Of a DNA stretch of 64,000 nt, positions 17,652 through 26,805 are shown in pieces (the stretch's first letter is position 1; each line of letters starts with the position of its first letter). Source of the stretch: Amycolatopsis decaplanina DSM 44594 (lineage in GTDB: Bacteria; Actinomycetota; Actinomycetes; Mycobacteriales; Pseudonocardiaceae); the NCBI RefSeq assembly GCF_000342005.1, contig NZ_AOHO01000043.1, positions 62,001 to 126,000 of the forward strand, in the 5' to 3' direction. A program made the position numbers and the translations under genes. The notes under the pieces are model-generated. The model saw only the letters and a list, made by a program, of their open reading frames with translations. It did not search any database and was not told where the DNA came from.

Positions 17652-17960
17652 GTGGCTGAGACCGAAGAGAAGACCGAGACCGCCGCTCCCACGTCGCGCC
17701 AGGTCGCGGCCGCCCGCGATTTCGTGAAGCGGCACGGGAAGCCGTCGCGCGCGGTGGTGGAGAACATCGGCCGGATCGGCGCCAGGGTCGTGCTCGTGGG
17801 CGCCGACGGCGCGCTCGGCGACGTCGTCGTCGCCTCCACGGAGGCGGGCGAGGCGCTGGTCGAGGCCGTCGAAGACCTCGAGCCCGCCGAATGGGACAAC
17901 GAGACCGTGAAGGCCACGAAGATCGGCGCCGAGCACCGCCGCCGGATGGCCGGGAAGTGA
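17652..17960 (+). CDS. Conserved small actinobacterial protein, unknown function
   Basis: A 102-residue soluble, charged protein with GTG start. The N-terminal 15 residues are acidic and Thr-rich. The rest reads as a compact alpha/beta domain (VVLVGADGALGDVVVASTEAGEALVEAVEDLE). No catalytic motif. Its stop overlaps the start of the ATP-grasp gene (GTGA), so the two are translationally coupled and probably act together. I do not recognise a named family. Confidence 0.75.
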   Translation: MAETEEKTETAAPTSRQVAAARDFVKRHGKPSRAVVENIGRIGARVVLVGADGALGDVVVASTEAGEALVEAVEDLEPAEWDNETVKATKIGAEHRRRMAGK

Positions 17961-18829
17961 GCGGATCCGCGATCTTCGTCGCCTGCTCCGCGCTTCCGGA
18001 AGGCGACGGTGACGAGCACGCCGTTCCCGAGGCGCTGGCCGACCTCGGTTTCAAGACCCGCTGGGCCGCCTGGGACGACACGACCGTCGACTTCGGCACC
18101 GCGGACATCGTCGTGCTGCGCGCCACCTGGGACTACGCCGAGCGCCGCGACGAGTTCCTGTCCTGGGCCGAGTCCGTGCCGGCGCTGTCCAATTCGGCCG
18201 AAGTCGCGCGGTGGAACACCGACAAGTCCTATCTGGCCGAACTCGGCGACGCCGGGGTCGCGGTCGTGCCGACGACCCTGATCGCGCCGGGTGACGAGAC
18301 CCCGCGCTGGCCCAAGGGCGAGTTCGTGCTGAAGCCCGCGATCGGTGCGGGCTCCCGCGGTGTCGGCAAGTTCGCACCCGCCGGCGCCGACTACGCCGCG
18401 TCGCATCTGAAAAGCCTCCACGACGCCGGCCACACCGTGGTGATGCAGCCGTATCAGTCCAGTGTGGACAGTGCGGGCGAGATCGCGCTGGTGTACTTCG
18501 GCGGCGTGTACTCGCACGCGTTCTCGAAGGCCGCGATGCTGGGCCGGGAACTCGACGAATCCGGTCTGTACGTGACGGAAAAGCTCGCGCCCGTGCAGCC
18601 GGCGGCGGGATTCCGCGCGCTGGCCGAAGACGCTTTGGACGCGACGGCGGCGCTGCTCGGAATCCTGCGCGCGGAACTGCTCTACGCCCGCGTCGACCTC
18701 GTCGCCGGGCCGGACGGCAGGCCGCTGCTGCTGGAACTGGAGCTCGTCGAACCTTCGCTCGGGTTCCGGCAGGCCGATGCCGCCGCCGCTTGGCGCTTCG
18801 CCTCCGCCGTGCGGCAGCAACTCGCTTGA
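17957..18829 (+). CDS. ATP-grasp domain protein
   Basis: About 290 residues with a GTG start that overlaps the preceding gene. The ATP-grasp fold is suggested by EFVLKPAIGAGSRGVGKF (Lys plus glycine-rich lid), VVMQPYQSSVDSAGEIALVYFGG and the metal-binding LLLELELVEPSLGF near the C-terminus. Family members form amide, thioester or ester bonds using ATP; some are glutathione-synthetase-like. The substrate is not deducible. Expression is tied to the small protein upstream. Confidence 0.85.
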   Translation: MSGSAIFVACSALPEGDGDEHAVPEALADLGFKTRWAAWDDTTVDFGTADIVVLRATWDYAERRDEFLSWAESVPALSNSAEVARWNTDKSYLAELGDAGVAVVPTTLIAPGDETPRWPKGEFVLKPAIGAGSRGVGKFAPAGADYAASHLKSLHDAGHTVVMQPYQSSVDSAGEIALVYFGGVYSHAFSKAAMLGRELDESGLYVTEKLAPVQPAAGFRALAEDALDATAALLGILRAELLYARVDLVAGPDGRPLLLELELVEPSLGFRQADAAAAWRFASAVRQQLA

Positions 18830-18830
18830 C

Positions 18831-18876
18831 CTCGTGAGTGGTAAGGACGGTTAGAACCGTCCTTACCACTCACGAG
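18831..18876. terminator. 46-bp palindrome, copy 2
   Basis: The same arms as copy 1 with an AG centre. It lies two bases after the ATP-grasp stop and four bases before the desaturase stop on the other strand, a bidirectional terminator position. Confidence 0.85.
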
Positions 18877-18880
18877 GACG

Positions 18881-19828
18881 TCAGGCGGGTTTGACGAGTT
18901 TGGCGGCCAGCCGCTCCGGCTTCGGCCACCGCACGTCCCGCGCCCACCCGAACTTCTCGAACAGCCAGATCACCCGCGCCGACACGTCGACCTGTCCGCG
19001 CAGGACACCGTGCCGCGCGCAGGTCGGGTCGGCGTGGTGGGAGTTGTGCCATGACTCGCCCATGGACAGGATCGCCAGCGGCCAGAAGTTCGCCGCCTTG
19101 TCACGGCTGGCGAACGGGCGCTCGCCGACCAGGTGGCAGATCGAGTTCACCGACCAGGTGACGTGGTGCAGGAACGCGATCCGGACCAGCCCCGCCCAGA
19201 AGAACCCGGTCACCACACCCCACCACGACCAGCTGATCAGGCCGCCGAGCACCGCGGGCAGCGCGAGGCTGAGCGTGATCCACAGCCAGAAGTAGCGGTT
19301 CACCACGCGAAGATCCTTGTCAGCCACCAGGTCCGGCGCGAAGCGCTCGTAGTTGGTCACCTCGCGGCTGAACATCCAGCCCATGTGCGCGTGCCAGAAG
19401 CCGCGCAGGAGCGCCGCGGGCGACGTCCCGAACAGCCAGGGGGAGTGCGGGTCGCCTTCGCGATCGGCGAAGGCGTGGTGACGGCGGTGGCTGGCCACCC
19501 AGAAGATGACCGAACCCTGCACCGCGAAGCTGCCGGCGATGGCGAGCGCGACCCGCAGCGGGCGCCCGGCCTTGAAGGCGCCGTGGGTGAAGTAGCGGTG
19601 GTAGCCGACCGTCACCCCGAGCGTCCCGAGGGTGTAGAACACGGCCGCCAGCACGAGATCGACCCAGGTCATGCCCCAGCCCCACACGATCGGCACGGCG
19701 GCGAGCAGTGCGACGAACGGGACCAGCAGGAAGGTCTTGAGTATCAGCATCTCGCCGGAGCCCCGGCGGTGCGAGATCAGCGGTTTCGACTGGGTTGCCC
19801 CAGGAGCGGGATCGGTGCTGGCGGTCAT
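18881..19828 (-). CDS. Membrane fatty-acid (acyl-CoA) desaturase
   Basis: 315 residues. Three histidine boxes that bind the di-iron centre are present: HRYFTH (77-82), HRRHH (114-118) and HNSHH (about 261-265). The hydrophobic segments lie at ~32-75 and ~180-220. This is the delta-9 stearoyl-CoA desaturase type that introduces a double bond into saturated acyl chains, adjusting membrane fluidity. It is transcribed alone, convergent with the ATP-grasp gene and just downstream of ctaA. Confidence 0.92.
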   Translation of the reverse strand: MTASTDPAPGATQSKPLISHRRGSGEMLILKTFLLVPFVALLAAVPIVWGWGMTWVDLVLAAVFYTLGTLGVTVGYHRYFTHGAFKAGRPLRVALAIAGSFAVQGSVIFWVASHRRHHAFADREGDPHSPWLFGTSPAALLRGFWHAHMGWMFSREVTNYERFAPDLVADKDLRVVNRYFWLWITLSLALPAVLGGLISWSWWGVVTGFFWAGLVRIAFLHHVTWSVNSICHLVGERPFASRDKAANFWPLAILSMGESWHNSHHADPTCARHGVLRGQVDVSARVIWLFEKFGWARDVRWPKPERLAAKLVKPA

Positions 19829-19946
19829 GCGACACCTCGTGTGCCTAGGACTCGGCGGTCACTCCCGGACGGGGGACCGAGGCGCAGCGTAAGGGCACCG
19901 TCTGGCGAGCACGCCGCCTGGGGGTTACGTCCGGTTTGCCGCGGGG

Positions 19947-20915
19947 TCAGTTCGAGGTGGCGAGTTCGCGTTCCGGAGCCGTGGCCGAGGGCACGGGACC
20001 GCGGTCGCGCGAACCGCACCACAGCGCCGCCGTGGAGATGATCACCAGCGCGGAGCCGAGGACGTGGAACGAGACCAGCGCCTCCGGCACGCCGAGGGCG
20101 TATTGCACCGAGCCCAGAACGCCCTGAGAAAGCGCGACGACCCAGACGACGGTGTACCGCCGCCACAACTGCTTCGGCGTCTCGCCACGCATCAACTGGA
20201 GCCCGAAGACGGCCAGCACGATCAGGTAGACCACCAACAGTCCACCGTGGACCTGGGTGAGCGTCTCGATCGGGGCCTGGAGGCGGTGGGTGCCGGGGTC
20301 GCCGCCGTGCGGACCCGCGCCGGTCACGGTGGTCCCCGCCACGAGGACGGCCCACATGGACACGGCGAGCGCGATCAGCGTCTTGCGGCCCGCGTCCGGG
20401 ATCAGCCAGCGGGCGGGCTCGTCTCCTTCGGAGAACGCGCGCAGCAGCAGGACCGCGAGCCAGACCAGGGGAGTGGAGGCCAGGAAGTGGAGCGCGACGG
20501 TCCACCATTCGAGCTTCGCGAGCACGGTGATCCCGCCGACGACGGCCTGCAGAATCACGCCGGCGGGCATCGTCCAGGCCAGCTTCACCAGACGGCGGCG
20601 GCTCGGGTGCTCGATCTGCACGCGCCACGCGGTGATCACGCACAGCGCGGCGACGGCGATGACGACGCCGGTCAGCAGCCGGTTGCCGAACTCGATCCAC
20701 TGGTTGAGCGCGTCGAATTCGGGGTGCGGCTCGGGCACGATGCTGCCTTCGACGCACTGCGGCCAGGTCGGGCAGCCGAGGCCCGAACCCGTGACCCGGA
20801 CGACCGATCCGGTGACACCGATTCCGGCCTGCGCGACCACCGCCGCTATCGCGACCGCTCGCTGGACCGCGAACGAGGGATACGGCAGACGCGCTACAAG
20901 GCTCTGGAACGGCAC
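19947..20915 (-). CDS. ctaA: Heme A synthase (COX15/CtaA family)
   Basis: A membrane enzyme of ~322 residues that oxidises the C8 methyl of heme O to give heme A. The two four-helix halves are visible, each with heme-ligand histidines (NQWIEFGNRL, ALHFLAST, LTQVHGGLL, VSFHVLGS), and the Cys pair GCPTWPQC of the family in the first loop. A GTG at 20963 in the same frame would add 16 residues; the inner GTG is preferred because GGAGG precedes it and the N-terminus then fits homologues. It works with ctaB at 11 kb. Confidence 0.9.
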   Translation of the reverse strand: MPFQSLVARLPYPSFAVQRAVAIAAVVAQAGIGVTGSVVRVTGSGLGCPTWPQCVEGSIVPEPHPEFDALNQWIEFGNRLLTGVVIAVAALCVITAWRVQIEHPSRRRLVKLAWTMPAGVILQAVVGGITVLAKLEWWTVALHFLASTPLVWLAVLLLRAFSEGDEPARWLIPDAGRKTLIALAVSMWAVLVAGTTVTGAGPHGGDPGTHRLQAPIETLTQVHGGLLVVYLIVLAVFGLQLMRGETPKQLWRRYTVVWVVALSQGVLGSVQYALGVPEALVSFHVLGSALVIISTAALWCGSRDRGPVPSATAPERELATSN

Positions 20916-20980
20916 GCCTCCGATGCTAGAACGCCCTTCCTGAGAGCGTTCCACCGGCCGCACCGGCTGTGTCGGGGGCC

Positions 20981-21781
20981 TCAGGTGAGCCGGGTGGTCT
21001 TGCTCGCCAGCGCGCCCGCGACGACGCCCCAGCCGATCAGGACGGCGAACGGGCCCCAGCCGAACGAACCGTCCAGCAGCACCGACCGCAGGCCTTCGGC
21101 GAGCGCGCCCGAGGGCAGCAGTTCGACGATCGTCGCGACGCCGGACGGCATCGTCGACGGCGCCAGCAGGATGCCGCCCGCGAGCAGCAGCACGAACCAG
21201 ACGATGTTCGCCAGCGCCAGCACGGCCTCCGCGCGCAGCGCCCCGCCGAGCAGCAGGCCCAGCGCGCCGAACGCGAGCGTGCCGACGATCAAAAACGGGA
21301 TCGCGCCGAGGATCCCGCCCGGTGACGGCGACCAGCCGAGCAGCGCGGCCACGACACCGAGGATCACCGCCTGCAGCGCGACCACCACCAGTGCGGCGGC
21401 CACCCGGCCCGCGACGAGCAGCCAGCGGGGCAGCGCGGTGGCGGAAAGCCGTTTGAGGACGCCGTAGCGGCGGTCGAAGCCCAGCGCGATGGCCTGCCCG
21501 GTGAACGCGGACGACATCACCGCGAGCGCCAGGATCCTCGGCGTCATCCAGTCCACTTTGGACGCCGAACCGAGCTGGGACGACGGCAGGATGTCCAGCA
21601 GCGAGAGGCCGATCAGCAGCGCGAGCGGGATGAGCAGGGTCAGCAGGATCTGCTCGCCGTGGCGCAGGGTCAGGCTCACCTCGACCTTCGCGTGCGTGCG
21701 GAGCATCTTGCCGAGCGAACCGCGGCCGGGAGCCGGGGTGAACGTGCCCGCGGCGAACCGCGGCGTGGGCGTCGTGGTCAT
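20981..21781 (-). CDS. ABC-2 type transporter permease
   Basis: 266 residues with about six membrane helices (for example LLTLLIPLALLIGLSL, LVVVALQAVILGVVAALL, VWFVLLLAGGILL). Daunorubicin-exporter-like ABC-2 permease. The ATG overlaps the stop of the ATP-binding subunit gene (ATGA), so they form one transporter. In mycobacteria a similar ABC pair sits between ctaA and the mannosyltransferase gene; its substrate is unknown. Confidence 0.9.
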   Translation of the reverse strand: MTTTPTPRFAAGTFTPAPGRGSLGKMLRTHAKVEVSLTLRHGEQILLTLLIPLALLIGLSLLDILPSSQLGSASKVDWMTPRILALAVMSSAFTGQAIALGFDRRYGVLKRLSATALPRWLLVAGRVAAALVVVALQAVILGVVAALLGWSPSPGGILGAIPFLIVGTLAFGALGLLLGGALRAEAVLALANIVWFVLLLAGGILLAPSTMPSGVATIVELLPSGALAEGLRSVLLDGSFGWGPFAVLIGWGVVAGALASKTTRLT

Positions 21782-22704
21782 GCGCGCAGTTCCCGTCCGG
21801 TCAGCTCCAGGAAGACCTCTTCCAGCGTTCGCCTGCCGACCTGCAGTTCTTCGGGCATGACGCCCTGCTGCGCGCACCAAGCCGTCACCGTGGACACCAC
21901 CTGCGGGTCGATCGCGCCTTCGACGAGGTACGTCCCCGGCGACGACTCGTGGACGAGGTGCCCCTCGGGCAGCGCCGCGGTCAGCAGAGCGGTGTCGAGC
22001 CGGGTACGGGCCTTGAAGCGCAGCTGCGCCGCCTCACCGGCGTCGACCGTCAGCGACTGCGGAGAGCCTTCTACGACGACCTTGCCGTGATCCACGATCA
22101 CCACGGTGTCGGCCAGCGTTTCGGCCTCTTCCATCAGATGCGTGGTGAGCAGCACGCTGACCCCGTCGCCGCGCAGTGCTTCGAGCAGATCCCAGACCAG
22201 GCGGCGGGCCTGCGGGTCCATCCCCGCCGTCGGCTCGTCGAGGAAGAGCAGTTCCGGCCGTCCGACCAGCGCGCAGGCGAGGGAGAGCCGTTGCTGCTGC
22301 CCGCCGGAAAGCCGTTTGAACGGCGTCTTGCGCGCACCCGCGAGACCGAGGACGTCCAGCAGCCAGGCCGGGTCGAGTGGGTTCGCCGCACACGCGGCGA
22401 CCAGTCCGAGCATCTCGTCGGCGCGGACGCCGGGATACGCGCCGCCACCCTGGGGCATCACACCGATCCGCGGCCGCAGCGCCGCGCCGTCGCGCGCCGG
22501 GTCCAGGCCCAGCACACGGACTTCGCCGTCGTCAGGCCGCAGGAAGCCTTCGCAGATCTCGACGGTGGTGGTCTTGCCGGCCCCGTTCGGGCCGAGCAGA
22601 GCGAGCAGTGCGCCACGTTCCATCCGCAGGTCGAGTCCATCGACGGCGGTGGTGGATCCGTAGCGTTTCACCAGCCCGGTGATCTCGACGGCGGGGGCGT
22701 TCAC
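21778..22704 (-). CDS. ABC transporter ATP-binding protein
   Basis: 308 residues. Walker A GPNGAGKTT (about 37-45), signature LSGGQQQR, Walker B LLFLDEPTAGMD and the His-loop LLTTHLM are all intact. The C-terminal ~90 residues are an extra domain typical of drug/lipid exporters of the DrrA type. It energises the adjoining permease. It starts shortly after the stop of the mannosyltransferase gene, so the three are likely one operon. Confidence 0.93.
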   Translation of the reverse strand: MNAPAVEITGLVKRYGSTTAVDGLDLRMERGALLALLGPNGAGKTTTVEICEGFLRPDDGEVRVLGLDPARDGAALRPRIGVMPQGGGAYPGVRADEMLGLVAACAANPLDPAWLLDVLGLAGARKTPFKRLSGGQQQRLSLACALVGRPELLFLDEPTAGMDPQARRLVWDLLEALRGDGVSVLLTTHLMEEAETLADTVVIVDHGKVVVEGSPQSLTVDAGEAAQLRFKARTRLDTALLTAALPEGHLVHESSPGTYLVEGAIDPQVVSTVTAWCAQQGVMPEELQVGRRTLEEVFLELTGRELRA

Positions 22705-22723
22705 GACAGGTCACGATACGGCC

Positions 22724-24382
22724 TCACGCCGGGACCGAATGCTCCGGGGACGGTCTGGACAGCAGCAGAGGTGAGAGGCGGTGGACGACGAACAGCCCCA
22801 GTAGCGTGACGACCCCGGCGGCGGCCCACGCGAACGGCAGGACGAAACCGCGGCCCTCGAAGGTGCTTCCCGTCGTCGGCAGCAGGAACGGCAGGACGGC
22901 GGTGACGATCGTCGCGGCGATGCGGAACCGCGAGGTCCCCGCCGCCGCGGCGAGCGGGATGATCGCCCACAGCAGGTACCAGGGCTGCAGCGCGACGTGC
23001 AGCACCATCACCGCGCCCAGCGAGACACCGAGGCCGATGATCGGCCGGTATCGCCATTTGAAGCTGTCCCAGAGGAACTTGATCGTCACCGCGCCCGCGA
23101 CGAGATAGCCGAGCGTGCCGAGGATCGGCACCATCGCGTTGGTGTGGTTGCCGAGGCCGAGCGCGATGCCGAGGACGCCGCCGAGCGCGGCGAGTTCCGA
23201 CGTCGGCGAGATCCACGAGCGGACCAGTCCCGGCGTCCCGAGCGCGCCGACCCAGCCGAAGCCGAGCCCGGTGCCGTAGCAGACCGCCACCAGCACCACG
23301 CCGAACAGCAGCGCCATCGGCACCGCCGCGGTGACCAGGTCCTTGATCCGGCCGTGCCAGCGTCTGGCCACCATCACCGTGAAGAACGGCAGCGCCAGGA
23401 TCGCGTTCAGTTTCACCGCGACGCCGAGGGTGATGAGCACCACGCCGAGCCCGATGAACAGCAGTTCGCCCTTGGCCGGCGGTGGAGGCGCGTCGTTCTT
23501 GAAGCGCACCGGCATCCGCTGGAGTCCGATCTCCAGTCCGGCCACCATGAGCCCGATCGCGAGCGCGTCGTTGTGGGCACCCGCGACGAAGTGGAAGATC
23601 AGCAGCGGGTTGGCCGCGCCGAGCCACAGCGCGGTGGCGGGCTGCACGCCGAACCGCCGGGCCAGCCGGGGCAGGGCCCAGATGATCAGGATGACGCCGA
23701 TCAGCGCGAGCCCGCGTTGCAGCAGCACCCCGGTGACGATGTTGCCGCTGCTGAGCGGGGCGAGCCAGCCGCCGAGGCGCAGCAGCAGCGGGCCGTAGGG
23801 TGCCGGGGTCTCACGCCACATGTTGGAGACGCCCGAGGTCAGCGGGTCGGAGACGCCGAGCGCCTCGGCGGGGCCGAGGGAGTACGGGTCCATCCCGCGC
23901 GCGACGATCTCGCTCTGCGCGAGATAGCTGTAGACGTCACGGGAGAACAGCGGCGGGATGAACAGCAGCGGCGCGCACCAGAGCGCGATGGTGCGGGCGA
24001 GCTGGCCCTGGGTGGCGAGGCGGCGGCGCGCGGGCTGTGCGAACCGGCCGAGCAGCAGCCAGCTGAGCACGATGATCGCCATCCCCGCCAAGCCCATCGC
24101 GAGGGAGACCATGGGGATGCGGGTGAACAGCCGCAGGACCGGGATCTCCTGCACCGGGTTGATCACCGGGGCGGCGCCCGCGCCGAGCGAGCCGAGGGCG
24201 AGGAACAGGGAACCGACCGCGCCGAACCGGCGGACCACGTTCAGCCCGCGCAGTTCCTTGTCGTCCAGCGGCTCCGGATCGTGCGGGCGTCCGGGGACGA
24301 GCGTCGCCACCGGCCCCGCCGCCCGGTCTTCCGGCTCCGCCCCGTCCGTGTCCCGCTGTGCCGGGTGATCGCCCACTGCCAC
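22724..24382 (-). CDS. mptB: Polyprenol-phosphomannose-dependent alpha-1,6-mannosyltransferase (MptB type)
   Basis: About 552 residues and 12 or more membrane helices, a GT-C fold glycosyltransferase. The acidic catalytic loop PPLFSRDVYSYLAQ after the first helices is characteristic; GAANPLLIFHFVAGAHNDALAIGLM is a second family block. In Corynebacteriales MptB extends the mannan backbone of lipomannan/lipoarabinomannan using polyprenyl phosphomannose. The gene is next to sufR in Mycobacterium too. The start is taken as the GTG of VAVGDHPAQ; no strong ribosome-binding site helps. Divergent from sufR. Confidence 0.85.
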   Translation of the reverse strand: MAVGDHPAQRDTDGAEPEDRAAGPVATLVPGRPHDPEPLDDKELRGLNVVRRFGAVGSLFLALGSLGAGAAPVINPVQEIPVLRLFTRIPMVSLAMGLAGMAIIVLSWLLLGRFAQPARRRLATQGQLARTIALWCAPLLFIPPLFSRDVYSYLAQSEIVARGMDPYSLGPAEALGVSDPLTSGVSNMWRETPAPYGPLLLRLGGWLAPLSSGNIVTGVLLQRGLALIGVILIIWALPRLARRFGVQPATALWLGAANPLLIFHFVAGAHNDALAIGLMVAGLEIGLQRMPVRFKNDAPPPPAKGELLFIGLGVVLITLGVAVKLNAILALPFFTVMVARRWHGRIKDLVTAAVPMALLFGVVLVAVCYGTGLGFGWVGALGTPGLVRSWISPTSELAALGGVLGIALGLGNHTNAMVPILGTLGYLVAGAVTIKFLWDSFKWRYRPIIGLGVSLGAVMVLHVALQPWYLLWAIIPLAAAAGTSRFRIAATIVTAVLPFLLPTTGSTFEGRGFVLPFAWAAAGVVTLLGLFVVHRLSPLLLSRPSPEHSVPA

Positions 24383-24410
24383 GCACGAAGGGTAGCGATC
24401 CCGGGAACAA

Positions 24411-24474
24411 CGCAACTCGGCACCTGGTTGCGGTAGTTGCGCGCGCAAGGATCGCAACCCGGCATCTACTTGCG
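24411..24474. repeat. Two copies of a 22-bp CGCAA...TTGCG repeat
   Basis: Units at 24411-24432 and 24453-24474 follow the pattern CGCAA-N5-CA(C/T)CT-N2-TTGCG and lie in the mptB/sufR divergent promoter region. Other units of the same family are at 32572, 41281, 45426 and 45480. Confidence 0.6.
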
Positions 24475-24546
24475 TCAGAGAGGGCGTGAAGTGACCCATG
24501 CCACTCCGTGAGGCACCCCTCTTTGCCGTCTCTCCGGAAATACGTC

Positions 24547-24561
24547 ACACTTGTGTTGTGA
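24547..24561. promoter_or_regulatory. Probable SufR operator (ACACT-N5-TGTGA)
   Basis: The sequence reads ACACT TGTGT TGTGA, an exact match to the ACACT-N5-TGTGA inverted repeat I recall as the SufR site of M. tuberculosis. It overlaps the proposed GTG start of sufR itself, so bound SufR would block its own and the sufB operon's transcription. Confidence 0.7.
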
Positions 24562-25358
24562 AAAAGGCGGGGACGCGGATCGAGGCCGGTGGCGACATGC
24601 CCCGCGCCGGGGTCCAGCCTGTCCCAGCGCAGGTCGGCCCCGAGGGCCGGACCAGGCACGAAGTAGCCCGCTTGCTGCTGGAACAGGGGCCGATGACCGC
24701 CGTCGTGGTGGCCGAGCAGCTGGGTATCAGCGCCGCCGCCGTCCGCCGTCATCTCGACGCACTGCTCGCCGACGGCGAGGCCGAAACGCGGGACGCGCCC
24801 CGCCGCGGCCCCCGCGGACGAGGCCGTCCCGCCAAGAACTTCCTGCTCACCGAAGCCGGCCGGGCCCGGTTCGGGCACGCCTACGACGACCTCGCGTCCT
24901 CGGCCATCCGCTTCCTCGCCGAACACGCCGGGGAAGACGCTGTGAAGGCCTTCGCGGAGGCTCGGGTCGCTTCGCTGGTCGGCCCGCATCAGGACGCGAT
25001 CACCAAGCACACGGACCCGGCCGCCCGTGCCGAGGCTCTCGCTGCGGCGCTGACCAGGGAGGGCTACGCTGCGTCGACCCGTCAGGTCGGTGTCGGCGAA
25101 CAGCTTTGCCAGCACCATTGCCCGGTCGCCCACGTCGCCGCCGAGTTCCCTCAGTTGTGTGAAGCCGAAACAGAGGCTTTCGCGGAACTTCTGGGTACTC
25201 ACGTCCAGCGGCTGGCGACCATCGCACGCGGTGACAACGCGTGCACCACACACGTACCCGTCGTTTCGGCGGGTCACCCGGCCACACCCGTGCCGGGAAG
25301 CACGGCGCCCTCCCCTGGGCGCACAGCACGGATCCCGAATGGAGGGAAACCCGCATGA
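24558..25358 (+). CDS. sufR: Iron-sulfur cluster biogenesis repressor SufR
   Basis: 266 residues. The N-terminal winged helix-turn-helix ([36 protein letters not shown]) is of the ArsR/DeoR-like SufR type. The C-terminal half carries four cysteines at about 184, 188, 201 and 229 (CQHHC...C...C) that can hold the Fe-S cluster used as sensor. It is the first gene of the suf operon and is translationally coupled to sufB (ATGA). The GTG start lies inside the operator; the ATG 13 codons later (MPRAGVQ) is an alternative, and a leaderless transcript is possible. Confidence 0.92.
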   Translation: MKKAGTRIEAGGDMPRAGVQPVPAQVGPEGRTRHEVARLLLEQGPMTAVVVAEQLGISAAAVRRHLDALLADGEAETRDAPRRGPRGRGRPAKNFLLTEAGRARFGHAYDDLASSAIRFLAEHAGEDAVKAFAEARVASLVGPHQDAITKHTDPAARAEALAAALTREGYAASTRQVGVGEQLCQHHCPVAHVAAEFPQLCEAETEAFAELLGTHVQRLATIARGDNACTTHVPVVSAGHPATPVPGSTAPSPGRTARIPNGGKPA

Positions 25359-26803
25359 CTGCCGCTGCCGAGCAGCGCACTCCCACCACCGCGCCCATGA
25401 GCCAGGAAGAGACCATCGAGTCCCTTGGCAAGTACGCGTTCGGCTGGGCGGACTCCGACGAGGCGGGCGCCAGCGCCCGTCGCGGACTGAACGAGGACGT
25501 CGTCACCGACATCTCCTCGAAGAAGTCCGAGCCGGAGTGGATGCGCGAAGCGCGACTGAAGGCGCTCAAGCTCTTCGACTTGAAGCCGATGCCCAACTGG
25601 GGTGCGGACCTCTCCGGGATCGACTTCGACAACATCAAGTACTTCGTGCGGTCCACGGAGAAGCAGGCCACTTCCTGGGAAGACCTGCCCGAGGACATCA
25701 AGAACACGTACGACAAGCTGGGCATCCCCGAGGCGGAGAAGCAGCGCCTCGTCGCCGGTGTCGCCGCGCAGTACGAGTCCGAGGTCGTCTACCACCAGAT
25801 CCGCGAGGACCTGGAGGCGCAGGGTGTCCTGTTCCTGGACACCGACACCGCGCTCAAGGAGCACCCGGAGATCTTCAAGGAGTACTTCGGCTCCGTGATC
25901 CCGGCCGGGGACAACAAGTTCTCCGCGCTGAACACCGCGGTGTGGTCCGGCGGTTCGTTCATCTACGTGCCCAAGGGCGTCAAGGTGGACATCCCGCTGC
26001 AGGCGTACTTCCGGATCAACACCGAGAACATGGGCCAGTTCGAGCGGACCCTGATCATCGTCGACGAAGACGCCTACGTGCACTACGTCGAGGGTTGCAC
26101 CGCGCCGATCTACCAGTCCGACTCGCTGCACTCGGCGGTCGTGGAGATCATCGTGAAGAAGGGCGCCCGCTGCCGCTACACGACCATCCAGAACTGGTCG
26201 AACAACGTCTACAACCTGGTCACCAAGCGCGCCAAGTGCGAAGAGGGCGCGACCATGGAGTGGATCGACGGCAACATCGGTTCCAAGGTCACGATGAAGT
26301 ACCCGTCGGTCTTCCTCATGGGCGAGCACGCCAAGGGCGAGGTCCTCTCGGTCGCGTTCGCGGGCGAAGGCCAGCACCAGGACGCCGGCGCGAAGATGGA
26401 GCACCTGGCGCCGCACACCTCCTCGACCATCGTGTCGAAGTCGGTGGCGCGCGGCGGTGGCCGCACCTCGTACCGCGGCCTGGTCAAGGTCGCGAAGCGG
26501 GCGCATCACTCGCGGTCCAGCGTCGTCTGTGACGCGCTGCTGGTCGACACGATCTCGCGGTCGGACACGTACCCGTACGTCGACATCCGCAACGACGAGG
26601 TCTCCATGGGCCACGAGGCGACCGTCTCGAAGGTCAGCGAAGACCAGATGTTCTACCTCATGTCGCGCGGTCTCGACGAGGCCGAGGCCATGGCGATGAT
26701 CGTGCGCGGGTTCGTCGAGCCCATCGCGCGTGAGCTACCGATGGAGTACGCGCTCGAGCTGAACCGCCTGATCGAGCTTCAGATGGAAGGGTCCGTCGGC
26801 TAG
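25355..26803 (+). CDS. sufB: Fe-S cluster assembly protein SufB
   Basis: A 482-residue scaffold subunit of the SufBCD complex on which Fe-S clusters are built. The beta-helix region is recognisable ([60 protein letters not shown]), and the conserved Cys lies in [11 protein letters not shown]. There is no intein, unlike M. tuberculosis SufB. GGAGGG precedes the ATG, which overlaps the sufR stop. Followed two bases later by sufD. Confidence 0.97.
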   Translation: MTAAAEQRTPTTAPMSQEETIESLGKYAFGWADSDEAGASARRGLNEDVVTDISSKKSEPEWMREARLKALKLFDLKPMPNWGADLSGIDFDNIKYFVRSTEKQATSWEDLPEDIKNTYDKLGIPEAEKQRLVAGVAAQYESEVVYHQIREDLEAQGVLFLDTDTALKEHPEIFKEYFGSVIPAGDNKFSALNTAVWSGGSFIYVPKGVKVDIPLQAYFRINTENMGQFERTLIIVDEDAYVHYVEGCTAPIYQSDSLHSAVVEIIVKKGARCRYTTIQNWSNNVYNLVTKRAKCEEGATMEWIDGNIGSKVTMKYPSVFLMGEHAKGEVLSVAFAGEGQHQDAGAKMEHLAPHTSSTIVSKSVARGGGRTSYRGLVKVAKRAHHSRSSVVCDALLVDTISRSDTYPYVDIRNDEVSMGHEATVSKVSEDQMFYLMSRGLDEAEAMAMIVRGFVEPIARELPMEYALELNRLIELQMEGSVG

Positions 26804-26805
26804 TC

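Noticed and set aside
22724..24499. Longer start for the mannosyltransferase at 24499
   Set aside because: The extra N-terminus would run across the repeat-bearing divergent promoter and has no similarity to the family.
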